A stretch of DNA of 64,000 nt from Streptomyces liliiviolaceus (lineage in GTDB: Bacteria; Actinomycetota; Actinomycetes; Streptomycetales; Streptomycetaceae). The position numbers and the translations under genes were made by a program. The notes under the pieces were generated by a model. That model made no database searches, was not told where the DNA came from, and worked only from the letters and a program-made list of their open reading frames with translations. The stretch spans positions 5,332,001 to 5,396,000 of the forward strand of contig NZ_JAGPYQ010000001.1 in NCBI RefSeq assembly GCF_018070025.1, in the 5' to 3' direction. Shown in pieces: positions 22,902 to 31,619 of the stretch (the first letter of the stretch is position 1; each line of letters begins with the position of its first letter).

Positions 22902-24379
22902 ACCTCCTCTTCCTGATGACCGACCAGCACCGCGTGGACACACTGGGCTGTTACGGCAATCCGCATGTCGCCACCCCGAACCTGGACCGGCTCGCCACCA
23001 CCGGCACCCGCTTCGACCGCTTCTACACGCCCACCGCCATCTGCACCCCGGCCCGGGCCAGTCTGCTCACCGGCCAGGCCCCCTTCCGGCACAAGCTGCT
23101 CGCCAACCACGAGCGCAACGTCGGCTATCTGGAGGACCTGGCCGAGGGCGCCTTCACCTTCCCCGCCGCGCTCGCCGAACGCGACTACCAGCTGGGCCTG
23201 GTCGGCAAGTGGCATGTGGGCACCCACCGCAACGCCGCCTCCTACGGCTTCGAGGGACCCGACCTGCCGGGCTGGCACAACCCCGTCGACCACCCCGACT
23301 ACCTCGCCTACCTGAAGGAACGGGACCTGCCGCCGTACCGCATCACCGATCCGGTGCGCGGGACCACACCCAACGGCAACCCGGGCAACCTGCTCGCCGC
23401 GCGCCTCCAGCAGCCGGTGGAGGCGACCTTCGAGTACTACCTGGCGACCCGTGCCATCGAACTCCTGGAGAAGTACGCGGCCGACGGCCGCCCCTTCTAC
23501 CTGGCCACCCACTTCTTCGGCCCGCATCTGCCGTATCTGCTGCCGGACTCCTACTACGACCTCTACGACCCGGAACTCGTCGAACTGCCCGCCTCGATCG
23601 CGGAGACCTTCGAGGGCAAACCGCCCGTGCAGCGCAACTACAGCGCGCACTGGACCTTCGACACCATGCCGCTCGACGTCACACGCAAACTCATCGCCGT
23701 CTACTGGGGTTACGTCACCCTCGTCGACCAGCAGATCGGCCGCATCCTCACCCGGCTCGACGAACTCGGCCTGGAGGACGACACCTCGGTCTTCTTCACC
23801 GCCGACCACGGCGAGTTCACCGGCGCCCACCGGCTGCACGACAAGGGTCCGGCGATGTACGAGGACATCTACCGCATCCCCGGAATCGTCCGTGTGCCGG
23901 GCCAACAGCCGCAGGTGCGGCGGGAGTTCGTCAGTCTCACCGACTGCACGGCGACCATCCTCGAACTGGCGGGCTGCGACCCGGAACCGGCCACCGACAG
24001 CCGCAGTCTGCTGCCGCTGGTGCGCGGTGAACACCCCGAGTGGCCCGAGGAGTTGCTCGCCGAGTTCCACGGCCACCACTTCCCGTACCCCCAGCGCATG
24101 CTGCGCGACGACCGCTACAAGCTGGTCGTCAATCCCGACTCGGTCAACGAGCTGTACGACCTCGAAAGCGACCCGCACGAGCTGACCAACCGCTACCCGG
24201 ACCCCGAACTGGAGTCCGTCCGGCTGCGTCTGATGCGGCGTCTGTACGACCTGCTCCGGGAGCGCGGCGACAACTTCCACCACTGGATGACGTCCATGTA
24301 CGACATCGGCGCCTCCGACTACGACCCGACCCTGAGCTCCTTCGAATCCCCTTCGAGCAGTGAGGTCTCACCCCCGTGA
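22898..24379 (+). CDS. Type I (formylglycine) sulfatase
   Basis: 493 residues from a GTG overlapping the binding-protein stop. The metal-site start is LLFLMTD9Q, and the modification motif is C49TPARASLLTG (CxPxR). Further hallmarks are GKWHVG, THFFGPHLPY and TADHGEFTGAHRLHDKGPAMYED. There is no signal peptide, so it acts in the cytoplasm on the imported sulfate ester, releasing sulfate. FGE is encoded upstream, supporting activation of this enzyme. The family includes choline sulfatases, arylsulfatases and glycan sulfatases; the exact substrate is not readable. Coupled to GH43 by a GTGA overlap. Confidence 0.94.
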   Translation: MNLLFLMTDQHRVDTLGCYGNPHVATPNLDRLATTGTRFDRFYTPTAICTPARASLLTGQAPFRHKLLANHERNVGYLEDLAEGAFTFPAALAERDYQLGLVGKWHVGTHRNAASYGFEGPDLPGWHNPVDHPDYLAYLKERDLPPYRITDPVRGTTPNGNPGNLLAARLQQPVEATFEYYLATRAIELLEKYAADGRPFYLATHFFGPHLPYLLPDSYYDLYDPELVELPASIAETFEGKPPVQRNYSAHWTFDTMPLDVTRKLIAVYWGYVTLVDQQIGRILTRLDELGLEDDTSVFFTADHGEFTGAHRLHDKGPAMYEDIYRIPGIVRVPGQQPQVRREFVSLTDCTATILELAGCDPEPATDSRSLLPLVRGEHPEWPEELLAEFHGHHFPYPQRMLRDDRYKLVVNPDSVNELYDLESDPHELTNRYPDPELESVRLRLMRRLYDLLRERGDNFHHWMTSMYDIGASDYDPTLSSFESPSSSEVSPP

Positions 24380-26712
24380 ACAGAGTGAACCGCGTGAACC
24401 GAAGAGCGAGTCGCACCGCGCAGGTCGTCACCGTGCTCGCCGGTCTCCTGCTCGCGGTGCTCCCGCCCGCCGGGACCGCCACCGCCTCCCCCGCACGGGC
24501 GTCCACGTACACCAACCCGGTGACGGCCGGCACCGTCGACACCTTCCCCGACCCGGCGGTGATCCGCGGCAAGGACGGCTACTGGTACGCCTACGGCACC
24601 CAGAACCCCGTCTTCCAGACCCAGGGCCAGACCGCCGAACGCATGCTGCCGATCCTGAAGTCGGCCGACCTCACCCACTGGACGTACGCGGGCGAGGTGT
24701 TCACCCCGCAGACCCAGCCGGCCTGGCACGGCGGCTCCCGGCTGTGGGCGCCCGACATCCGGTACACGGACGGCCACTACAACCTCTTCTACTCGGTGCC
24801 GAACCAGGACACCGTCGGGGTGGCCACCGCGCCCACGCCGACCGGGCCCTGGACCGACGCGGGCGCCGTGCTCCCGGCGGAGAGCGGCTGCGCGACCGGT
24901 GACATCGACCAGGCGCAGTTCACCGACGTGGGCGGACAGCCGTACCTGTACTGGGGCAGCTACGACACCATCTGCGTGGCGCGCATGAACGGCGACCGCA
25001 CCCGGATCGAGGGCACGGTCACCGAGGTCGCCCAGGGGCGGCGCATGGAGGGCGGTTTCGTCGTCCGCCGCGACGGCTACTACTACCTCTTCTACTCGGA
25101 CGCGGGCTGCTGCGACGGCGCGTACAGCGGCTACCAGGTCAAGGTGGGCCGCTCCACCAGTCCGACCGGGCCGTTCACCGACGACCGTGGTGTGGACCTG
25201 ATGTCCCCCGTCAGCAAGGGCGGCATCGTGGTCGGTTCGAGCGACCGCTGGATCGGGCCCGGCCACAACGCGCTGCAGACCGACCTGTCCGGGCAGGACT
25301 GGCTCGTCTACCACGCGATACCCGCCGACGATCCCGACCTCGACCTCGTACCGGGCATCGACCGCACCCTCAGCAGGCGTCCGATGCTGGTCGACAGGCT
25401 CGACTGGATCGACGGCTGGCCCGTCGTCCGGGCCGGCGCCGGCCCGTCCTCCGACGGCACCGAGGTACCCGTCACCACCTGGAAGGCGGGCAGCACCTTC
25501 AACGACGGGTCGCTGGACGGCTGGCAGGCGCAGGGCTCCGGTACGAAGGCCTGGGCGACGGCCGGCGAGCAGGACCCCGGCACCTTCGTCACCCACTCCG
25601 GCAGCGCCACCGATCCGGCCTACCTCGTCACCTCGGACAACGCCCCCGCCCGGGTACGCGCCGAAGCCGATCTCCGGGTCGGCGCGGCAGGCGGATCGGC
25701 GGGTCTGGTCCTCGCCTACAAGAACCCCGCGAACCATGTCGTGGCCTGGCTCGACCGGACCCGCAACGCCCTGGTCACCGACGTGCGGGTGAACGGCGTC
25801 AGCGCCGGGCAGCAGGTGACCGCGCTCCCGTCCGGCTACCAGTGGGGCGCCTGGCGCAACGTGGCGGCCGAGCTGCGCGGCAACCGCCTCACCGTCGAGG
25901 TGAGCGCGGACCGGCTGCACGACGCCGTGGCCACCCAGACCCGTAGCGTACCGGCGGCTGCCGCGCGGGCCGGGAAGGTCGGCACCGCCGCTCTCGGGGA
26001 CGGAGCGGCCGCCGACAACGTGGGCGCCGTGAAGTTGTACGAGCCGGTCACTCGGCGCGTCGCCGACCCACGGCCGGGCACGCGACTGCGCGCCTACAGC
26101 GACGAGTTCGACTCCGCCACCCTGTCCTCCGACTGGAGCTGGGTCCGGGGACCGGCGGCGGGTGCGGCGACCGGCGGGGGCGTCCTGTCCTGGCCGACGC
26201 AGAACGCCGAACTGCATCTCGGCACCAACACCGCGTCGGTCCTCACCCGGCCCGCACCGGCCGGTGACTTCACGGTCGAGACCAAGCTCGACCTGGCGAA
26301 CGGTCCGGGCAACCAGCAGGCCGGGCTGGTGCTGTACGGGAGCGACGACCGGTACTTCAAGCTGGTGCACTCGGTGCTGCCGGTGAGCCACACCGACGGG
26401 AAGGTCACCCATGTGACCGAGTTCGCGAAGGAGGGCGCCCGGCCCACGACCACACCGCCGACCGCCGTGGCCTACGGCCCGATGTTCGGCGGGCCGCCCG
26501 CGCGGACGCTCTGGATGCGGCTGGCGTACCACGCCGACAAGGCGGGCGGCGAGCACGAGGTACGGGCCGCCACCAGCACCGACGGCGTGCACTGGACCTG
26601 GACCGGCGTGTGGGCCCTGCCGGACGAGCAGGCGCTGCGCATCGGTCTGGTGTCGCTCAACACGGCCGGGGCGACGGCCCGTTTCGACTACGTACGCACC
26701 TATCGCGGCTGA
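24376..26712 (+). CDS. Secreted GH43 glycosidase with C-terminal beta-sandwich domains
   Basis: 778 residues from a GTG overlapping the sulfatase stop. A signal peptide (QVVTVLAGLLLAVLPPAGTATA) precedes the five-bladed propeller. Catalytic residues are the first Asp in FPDPAVIRGKDGYWYAYGT, the Asp in TGDIDQAQF and the Glu in RRMEGGFVVRRDG. From about residue 375 come a linker domain (TWKAGSTFNDGSLDGWQAQG) and a GH43 C-terminal concanavalin-like domain (DEFDSATLSSDWSWVRGP...GLVLYGSDDRYFKLVH). It cleaves arabinose/xylose-type linkages outside the cell. Its fusion to the sulfatase operon suggests a sulfated or pectic glycan source. Confidence 0.92.
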   Translation: MNRVNRVNRRASRTAQVVTVLAGLLLAVLPPAGTATASPARASTYTNPVTAGTVDTFPDPAVIRGKDGYWYAYGTQNPVFQTQGQTAERMLPILKSADLTHWTYAGEVFTPQTQPAWHGGSRLWAPDIRYTDGHYNLFYSVPNQDTVGVATAPTPTGPWTDAGAVLPAESGCATGDIDQAQFTDVGGQPYLYWGSYDTICVARMNGDRTRIEGTVTEVAQGRRMEGGFVVRRDGYYYLFYSDAGCCDGAYSGYQVKVGRSTSPTGPFTDDRGVDLMSPVSKGGIVVGSSDRWIGPGHNALQTDLSGQDWLVYHAIPADDPDLDLVPGIDRTLSRRPMLVDRLDWIDGWPVVRAGAGPSSDGTEVPVTTWKAGSTFNDGSLDGWQAQGSGTKAWATAGEQDPGTFVTHSGSATDPAYLVTSDNAPARVRAEADLRVGAAGGSAGLVLAYKNPANHVVAWLDRTRNALVTDVRVNGVSAGQQVTALPSGYQWGAWRNVAAELRGNRLTVEVSADRLHDAVATQTRSVPAAAARAGKVGTAALGDGAAADNVGAVKLYEPVTRRVADPRPGTRLRAYSDEFDSATLSSDWSWVRGPAAGAATGGGVLSWPTQNAELHLGTNTASVLTRPAPAGDFTVETKLDLANGPGNQQAGLVLYGSDDRYFKLVHSVLPVSHTDGKVTHVTEFAKEGARPTTTPPTAVAYGPMFGGPPARTLWMRLAYHADKAGGEHEVRAATSTDGVHWTWTGVWALPDEQALRIGLVSLNTAGATARFDYVRTYRG

Positions 26713-26721
26713 CACGGCGAC

Positions 26722-26777
26722 TGACACGGAAGTGGTCCGCATCCCGAGTTCCCGGGGTGCGGACCACTGCCGTGTCA
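26722..26777. terminator. Strong bidirectional terminator between convergent genes
   Basis: TGACACGG-A-AGTGGTCCGCA... pairs with ...TGCGGACCACT-G-CCGTGTCA, giving a ~25-bp near-perfect stem. It ends both the GH43 operon and the E2-containing operon, whose stop codon lies inside it. Confidence 0.9.
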
Positions 26778-28109
26778 CAGCATGGCGAGGCCCGGCTCCC
26801 GCAGCAGGTCCGCCACGTCGGCCAGCAGGCGCGAGCCCTGCCGGCCGTCGGCGAGCCGGTGGTCGAAGGAGAGGGCGAGTTGGGCCGTCCACCGCGGCTC
26901 GATACGTTCTCCCGCCTGGTCGTGGACCACCCACGGGGTGCGTCGTACGGCCCCCAGGGCGAGGATGGCGGCCTCCCCCGGGTTGAGGATGGGCGTACCG
27001 GTGTCCACGCCGAACACACCCACATTGGTGAGGGTGACCGTGCCGCCGGCCAGGTCGCGTGGTTCCGTCCGCCCCTCACGGGCCGTCGTCGCCAACTGAG
27101 CTATTGCGCGTGCCAGTTCGGGCAGGGAGAGCAGATCCGCGTCCTTGATGTTGGGTACCACCAGGCCCCGGTCGGTCGCGGCGGCTATGCCGAGGTTGAT
27201 GTAGTGCTTGAGCACGATCTCCTGACGGGACTCGTCCCAGACGGAGTTCAGCTCCGGTGTTCCGCGCAGGGCGAGCAGCAGGGCCTTCGCCACGAAGAGC
27301 ATCGGTGAGATCCGCATTCCTGCGAACTCGCGCCGGGCTCCGACCAGTTCGCGCAGTCTCATCGTCTCGCTGACGTCCACGGTGACGAACTCGGTGACGT
27401 GCGGGGCGGTGAAGGCCGAAGCCACCATCGCGGCGGCCATGTGCTTGCGTACGCCGCGGATGGGAATCCGGGTTTCTCCGCGGGAGTTGGCACCCGCGCC
27501 CGGGGAGGGCGACTCGCGCGGAGGCGGAGACGGCGGCCCGGCCGCGAGATGGACGTCCTCCCGGCTGATCGTGCCGTGCGGTCCGGTGGGCAGCACCGTG
27601 CGCAGGTCGACGCCGAGGTCCTTGGCCAGCTTGCGCACCGGCGGCTTGGCCGAGGGACGGGAGACGGTCCCGGTGGACGCGGAGACGGTCCCGGTGGACG
27701 CGGAGGCGGCCCCGGTGGACGCGGCAGGGCGAGCGGTACGCCGACGGGCCGTGCCCGCGTCGCGCGGACCGTAGCCGACGAGGAGCGCGGTGCGTCCCCC
27801 CGCGTCACCCTGGTCGGAGCCGGCCGGCCCCGCCACCGCGTCAGGCTCGACAGGTTCTCCAGGTCCGCCGACGGCGATGGTGATCAAGGGAGCGCCGACC
27901 GGCACGGTGTCGCCTTCGGCGGCGTGCAGTGCGGCGACCGTGCCCGCGTACGGGGAGGGCAGTTCGACGGCGGCTTTGGCCGTCTCGATCTCGACGATGA
28001 TCTGGTTCACCTCGACCGTGTCTCCGAGGGCCACGGTCCACTGGAGGATGTCGGCCTCCGTGAGGCCTTCCCCGACGTCGGGCAGGCAGAAATCTTCGGT
28101 GGTGGGCAT
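26775..28109 (-). CDS. E2 dihydrolipoyl acyltransferase of a branched-chain 2-oxoacid dehydrogenase
   Basis: 444 residues from the ATG at 28109 (MPTTEDFCLPDVGEGL). One lipoyl domain with the modified Lys in EIETAKAAVELP is followed by an Ala/Ser/Thr linker built of three 7-residue repeats (SASTGTV), the E1/E3-binding domain (KLAKDLGVDLRTVLPTG) and the catalytic domain ending in the active site SFDHRLADG. It transfers branched or medium acyl groups to CoA. It is the last gene of the E1alpha-E1beta-E2 set; no E3 gene is present, so a housekeeping lipoamide dehydrogenase must serve. Confidence 0.94.
   Translation of the reverse strand: MPTTEDFCLPDVGEGLTEADILQWTVALGDTVEVNQIIVEIETAKAAVELPSPYAGTVAALHAAEGDTVPVGAPLITIAVGGPGEPVEPDAVAGPAGSDQGDAGGRTALLVGYGPRDAGTARRRTARPAASTGAASASTGTVSASTGTVSRPSAKPPVRKLAKDLGVDLRTVLPTGPHGTISREDVHLAAGPPSPPPRESPSPGAGANSRGETRIPIRGVRKHMAAAMVASAFTAPHVTEFVTVDVSETMRLRELVGARREFAGMRISPMLFVAKALLLALRGTPELNSVWDESRQEIVLKHYINLGIAAATDRGLVVPNIKDADLLSLPELARAIAQLATTAREGRTEPRDLAGGTVTLTNVGVFGVDTGTPILNPGEAAILALGAVRRTPWVVHDQAGERIEPRWTAQLALSFDHRLADGRQGSRLLADVADLLREPGLAML
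27661..27723. repeat. 21-bp tandem repeat x3 in the E2 linker
   Basis: Unit gagacggtcccggtggacgcg, third copy with substitutions, coding for a flexible Ser-Ala-Thr-Gly linker between lipoyl and E1-binding domains. Confidence 0.85.
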
Positions 28110-28149
28110 GGCTGTCCTGCCTTTCGAAGCTGATGTGCGGCGCGCGCTT

Positions 28150-29121
28150 TCAGTGGGCGAGGCTGCGGTCCACGGCGGCCAGCATGCGGTCCACGCCCGG
28201 CAGCCAGTCCTCCTCAAGGCGGCTCGGCGGATACGGCGTGTCGTATCCGGTCACCCGCAGGACGGGCGCCTCCAGCGCGTAGAACGCCTCCTCCTGGACC
28301 CGGGCGGCGATCTCGGCACCGATGCCGTGCGTGCGGGAGGCCTCGTGGGTGACGACGAGCCGGCCGGTGCGGAGCACGGAGGCCATGACGGTGTCCGTGT
28401 CCAGCGGTGCGAGGCTTCTCAGGTCGATGACCTCGACGCTGTGCCCCTCCTCCCCCGCGATACGGGCCGTCTCCAGCGCCGGTGCGACCAAGGGTCCGTA
28501 GGCGACCAGGGTGAGGTCCGAACCCGTACGGACGGTACGGGCCCGGTGCAGGTCGAGTGCGGGCGCACCGGAGACCTCGCCCTTCGTCCAGTACCGGCGT
28601 TTGGGCTCCAGGAAGATGACCGGGTCGTCGCTGGCGATGGCCTGGCCGATCATGTTGAAGGCGTCGTCGGGGGTGGCACAGGTGACGACCTTGAGGCCCG
28701 GGGTGTGGGCGAAATAGGCCTCCGGGGACTCCGAGTGGTGCTCGATCGAGCCGATGCCACCGCCGTACGGGATGCGGATGACCACCGGCATGGCGATCCG
28801 GCCGCCCGAGCGGTGCCGGTACTTGGCCAGCTGGCTGATGATCTGGTTGACGGCCGGATAGACGAAACCGTCGAACTGGATCTCGCACACGGGACGGTAT
28901 CCGCGCATCGCGAGACCCACGGCGGTGCCGACGATCCCGGCTTCGCCCAGCGGGGTGTCCACGACGCGTGAGGTGCCGAAGTCGGCGCAGAGTCCGTCGG
29001 TGACGCGGAAGACGCCGCCGAGGCGGCCGATGTCCTCACCGAGCAGCAGGACCGCCGGATCGGTCGTGAGCGCGTGCCGCAGTCCGTCGTTGATCGCTCC
29101 GGCCAGTGTCGTCGTGGTCAT
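28150..29121 (-). CDS. E1 beta subunit of branched-chain 2-oxoacid dehydrogenase
   Basis: 323 residues; ATG at 29121 overlaps the E1alpha stop by 4 bp. Transketolase-type motifs are LLLGEDIGRLGGVFRVTDGL, DTPLGEAGIVGTAVGLAMRGYRPVCEIQFDGF, PYGGGIGSIEHHSESPEAYFAHTPGL and EPKRRYW. The C-terminal transketolase domain includes VEVIDLRSLAPLD and HGIGAEIAA. With E1alpha it decarboxylates branched-chain 2-oxo acids using thiamine diphosphate. Confidence 0.95.
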   Translation of the reverse strand: MTTTTLAGAINDGLRHALTTDPAVLLLGEDIGRLGGVFRVTDGLCADFGTSRVVDTPLGEAGIVGTAVGLAMRGYRPVCEIQFDGFVYPAVNQIISQLAKYRHRSGGRIAMPVVIRIPYGGGIGSIEHHSESPEAYFAHTPGLKVVTCATPDDAFNMIGQAIASDDPVIFLEPKRRYWTKGEVSGAPALDLHRARTVRTGSDLTLVAYGPLVAPALETARIAGEEGHSVEVIDLRSLAPLDTDTVMASVLRTGRLVVTHEASRTHGIGAEIAARVQEEAFYALEAPVLRVTGYDTPYPPSRLEEDWLPGVDRMLAAVDRSLAH

Positions 29122-30332
29122 GCGCGCTCTCCGCTCGGGCCGGATATCTCCTGCAGCGAGGCGAGGTGGGCCCGGTGTTCGGCCAGTTGGCGACTGAGCT
29201 CGGGGGTCATCTCGGCGTAGGTGTGCTCGAACGGCAGGGACGGATCGGGCTCGGGCAGCGCACGGCAGCGGGCACGCAGACCTTCCGCGAAGGTCTGCGC
29301 CTCGGCCTCGATCTCCGCGAAGTACGCGGAGTACGCGGAGTCGGCGGCCCCGGTGGCCACGAGGTGGGCGTGCAGCCTGGCGAGGGGGTCCTTGGCCGCC
29401 CACTCCTTCTCCTCCGCCGTCTCCCGGTAGCGGGAGGCGTCGTCCGCGGTGGTGTGGGCGTTGCGGCGGTAGGTGAACGCCTCGATCAGGGTGGGGCCGC
29501 CGCCGGTACGGGCCGTGTGGAGGGCCCTGCGGGTGGCGGCGAGGCAGGCCAGGACGTCGTTGCCGTCGACACGGATACCAGGCAGTCCGAAACCGGCGGC
29601 GCGCTGCGCGACGGGGACAGTGCTCTGCACGCTGTACGGGGCCGAGATCGCCCACTGGTTGTTCTGGCAGAAGAAGACCACGGGCAGGGACTGGGTCGTG
29701 GCCCAGATGAACGCCTCGTTGGTCTCGCCCTCGCTCAGGGCGCCGTCGCCGAGGAAGGCGAGGACGGCGGGGGCGGCGGGGGCGGCAGGGGTGGCAGGGG
29801 TGGCGAGGACGGCGGAGGCGGCGGCTGTGGAAGCCGCGGAGACGGCCGGGCCGACCGGGTCGCGGACGATCCCCATCGCGTAGCCGACCGCGTGCAGGGT
29901 CTGGGCCCCGATCACCAGCGTGTACAGGTTGAAGTTGACGTCCCTGGGGTCCCAGCCGCCCAGGGTGGTGCCCCGGAAGAGGCCGAGGAGGGACGCCGGG
30001 TCGAGTCCGCGGCACCATGCCACTCCGTGCTCGCGGTAGGTGGGGAAGACCATGTCGGAGGGGAGCAGGGCGCGGGCGGCACCGATCTGCGCCGCCTCCT
30101 GCCCGAAGAGGGAGGGCCACAGCCCCAGCTCGCCCTGTCGCTGGAGTGCGATGGCCTCGGTGTCGAGGCGGCGGGTCAGCACCATGTCCCGGTACAGGGC
30201 GGGGAGATCCACGTCGGCCGGGTCGAACGGCAGCCGGGCGTCGCTGACCGCCTCGCCCTGCGGAGTCAGCAACTGGATCGGGTCCTGTCGGTCGTTCGTC
30301 TTCGCGGACGTCTTCGCGGACGTGCGGGGCAT
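29118..30332 (-). CDS. E1 alpha subunit of branched-chain 2-oxoacid dehydrogenase
   Basis: 404 residues from the ATG at 30332, after GAAGGAG. The thiamine diphosphate motif runs from GDGALSEGETNEAF to FCQNNQWAIS. Other marks are GQEAAQIGAARAL, FPTYREHGVAW and the phosphorylation-loop-like YRRNAHTTADDASRYR. An Ala/Pro/Thr-rich insert of about 25 residues before the TPP motif (ATPATPAAPAAPAV) comes from a GC-rich low-complexity tract near 29.76-29.82 kb and is unusual for the family. It probably shares the operon of the upstream acyl-CoA dehydrogenase (79-bp gap). Confidence 0.95.
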   Translation of the reverse strand: MPRTSAKTSAKTNDRQDPIQLLTPQGEAVSDARLPFDPADVDLPALYRDMVLTRRLDTEAIALQRQGELGLWPSLFGQEAAQIGAARALLPSDMVFPTYREHGVAWCRGLDPASLLGLFRGTTLGGWDPRDVNFNLYTLVIGAQTLHAVGYAMGIVRDPVGPAVSAASTAAASAVLATPATPAAPAAPAVLAFLGDGALSEGETNEAFIWATTQSLPVVFFCQNNQWAISAPYSVQSTVPVAQRAAGFGLPGIRVDGNDVLACLAATRRALHTARTGGGPTLIEAFTYRRNAHTTADDASRYRETAEEKEWAAKDPLARLHAHLVATGAADSAYSAYFAEIEAEAQTFAEGLRARCRALPEPDPSLPFEHTYAEMTPELSRQLAEHRAHLASLQEISGPSGERA

Positions 30333-30411
30333 TTCCGAACTCCTTCGAGATGGCGGCCGTACGGCCCGGGGTGATGAGCGGCCGACAGACGTGCGGCCGG
30401 CCGGCGCGGCA

Positions 30412-31563
30412 TCAGCGCGCCGTGCGGGCGAGGGCGCGGCTGATGAGCAGGCGCTGGATCTGGTTGGTACCTTCGAAGATCTGCGTGACCTTGGCCTCGC
30501 GCATGTACCGCTCGACCGGGTGGTCGCGGACGTAACCGGCGCCGCCGAGGATCTGGACGGCGTCGGTGGACACCGACATGGCGGTGTCCGAGGCGAGGAG
30601 TTTCGCGATGCTGGCCTCCTGGCTGTAGCCGAGGCCCGCGTCCTTGCGGCGGGCGGCCGACAGATAGGTGGCGCGGGCGGACGCGGTCGCGGCGGCCATG
30701 TCCGCGAGCAGGAACCCGACTCCTTGATGGTCGATGACCGGACGTCCGAACGCCTCGCGTTCCTTCGCGTACGCCACCGCGTGGTCCAGGCTCGCCTGCG
30801 CGATGCCCGTGGCGACGGCGGCGATGCCGAGGCGCCCGGCGTCGAGGGCCGACAGCGCTATGGACAGGCCTTGTCCGGGCCGTCCGACGAGGTGGTCCCC
30901 GGAGATCGGCGCGTCATCGAAGGTGATCGTGGCGGTCGTCGAGCTGCACAGGCCCATCTTGCGCTCGGGTGCGCCCGCCGAGAGGCCGGGGGTGTCCGCG
31001 GGGATGTGGAAGCAGGAGACGCCGCGCCTGCTGTCGGAGTCCGTGCGCAGGAAGGTGGTGTAGTAGTCGGCCTGTCCCGCGTGGGTGATCCATGCCTTGC
31101 TGCCGCGGGCGCGCCAGCCCTCCGGGGTGCCGGTGGCTGCGGCCCGCATGGCGGACGGGTCGGACCCGGCGTGCGCCTCGGACAGCGCGTAGGCCCCGAG
31201 GAGGTCTCCGCCGAGCATGTCGGGGAGGAGGTCGGCCTTCTGGCGGTCGGTCCCGAACGCGTTGACCGGGTGGCAGGACAGGGCGTGCACACTGATGCCC
31301 ACGGCCACGGCCGCCCAGCGGGCGGCGATCTCCTCCAGGACCTGGAGGTAGACGGAGTAGGGCTGCGCGCCGCCGCCGAACTCCTCGGGGAACGGCAGGG
31401 TGAGAAGTCCCGCCGATCCCAGCAGGGTGAAGACCTCACGGGGGAAACGCCCGGCCTCCTCGAACTCGGCCACGCGCGGGGCGAGTTCCTTGTCGGCGAT
31501 CTCGGCGGTGAGCCCGATCAGTTCATGGGCCTCGTCGGACGGCAGTTCACGCTCGACGCTCAC
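30412..31563 (-). CDS. Acyl-CoA dehydrogenase
   Basis: 383 residues from a GTG at 31563 (GAAAGG 8 bp upstream), chosen because the upstream frame overlaps the transporter ATPase region. Signatures are YALSEAHAGSDPSAM (FAD/substrate loop), KAWITHAGQADYY, ALDAGRLGIAAVATGIAQASLDHAVAYAKEREAFG and IFEGTNQIQRLLISR with the catalytic Glu in FEGT. It should desaturate a short or branched acyl-CoA, the next step after the BCKDH-like complex. It lies between the Opp-type transporter and the E1/E2 genes in the same operon. Confidence 0.94.
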   Translation of the reverse strand: MSVERELPSDEAHELIGLTAEIADKELAPRVAEFEEAGRFPREVFTLLGSAGLLTLPFPEEFGGGAQPYSVYLQVLEEIAARWAAVAVGISVHALSCHPVNAFGTDRQKADLLPDMLGGDLLGAYALSEAHAGSDPSAMRAAATGTPEGWRARGSKAWITHAGQADYYTTFLRTDSDSRRGVSCFHIPADTPGLSAGAPERKMGLCSSTTATITFDDAPISGDHLVGRPGQGLSIALSALDAGRLGIAAVATGIAQASLDHAVAYAKEREAFGRPVIDHQGVGFLLADMAAATASARATYLSAARRKDAGLGYSQEASIAKLLASDTAMSVSTDAVQILGGAGYVRDHPVERYMREAKVTQIFEGTNQIQRLLISRALARTAR

Positions 31564-31619
31564 GGTGATGCCTTTCGGTGACGTGCGGATGCCGAAGCCA
31601 GGCGGCGGACGGGCGGCGG

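Noticed and set aside
26722..26777. Long inverted repeat considered as an insertion-sequence end
   Set aside because: It lies between two convergent genes, contains a stop codon of one, and no transposase or target duplication is present, so it is a terminator.
24319..26934. 871-codon minus-strand open frame opposite GH43
   Set aside because: Antisense of a clear GH43 gene, no motif, crosses the strong terminator at 26722.
28150..30120. 656-residue frame joining E1beta upstream into E1alpha region
   Set aside because: Only the part from the ATG at 29121 has E1beta motifs; the upstream part is out-of-frame E1alpha sequence rich in Arg/Pro.
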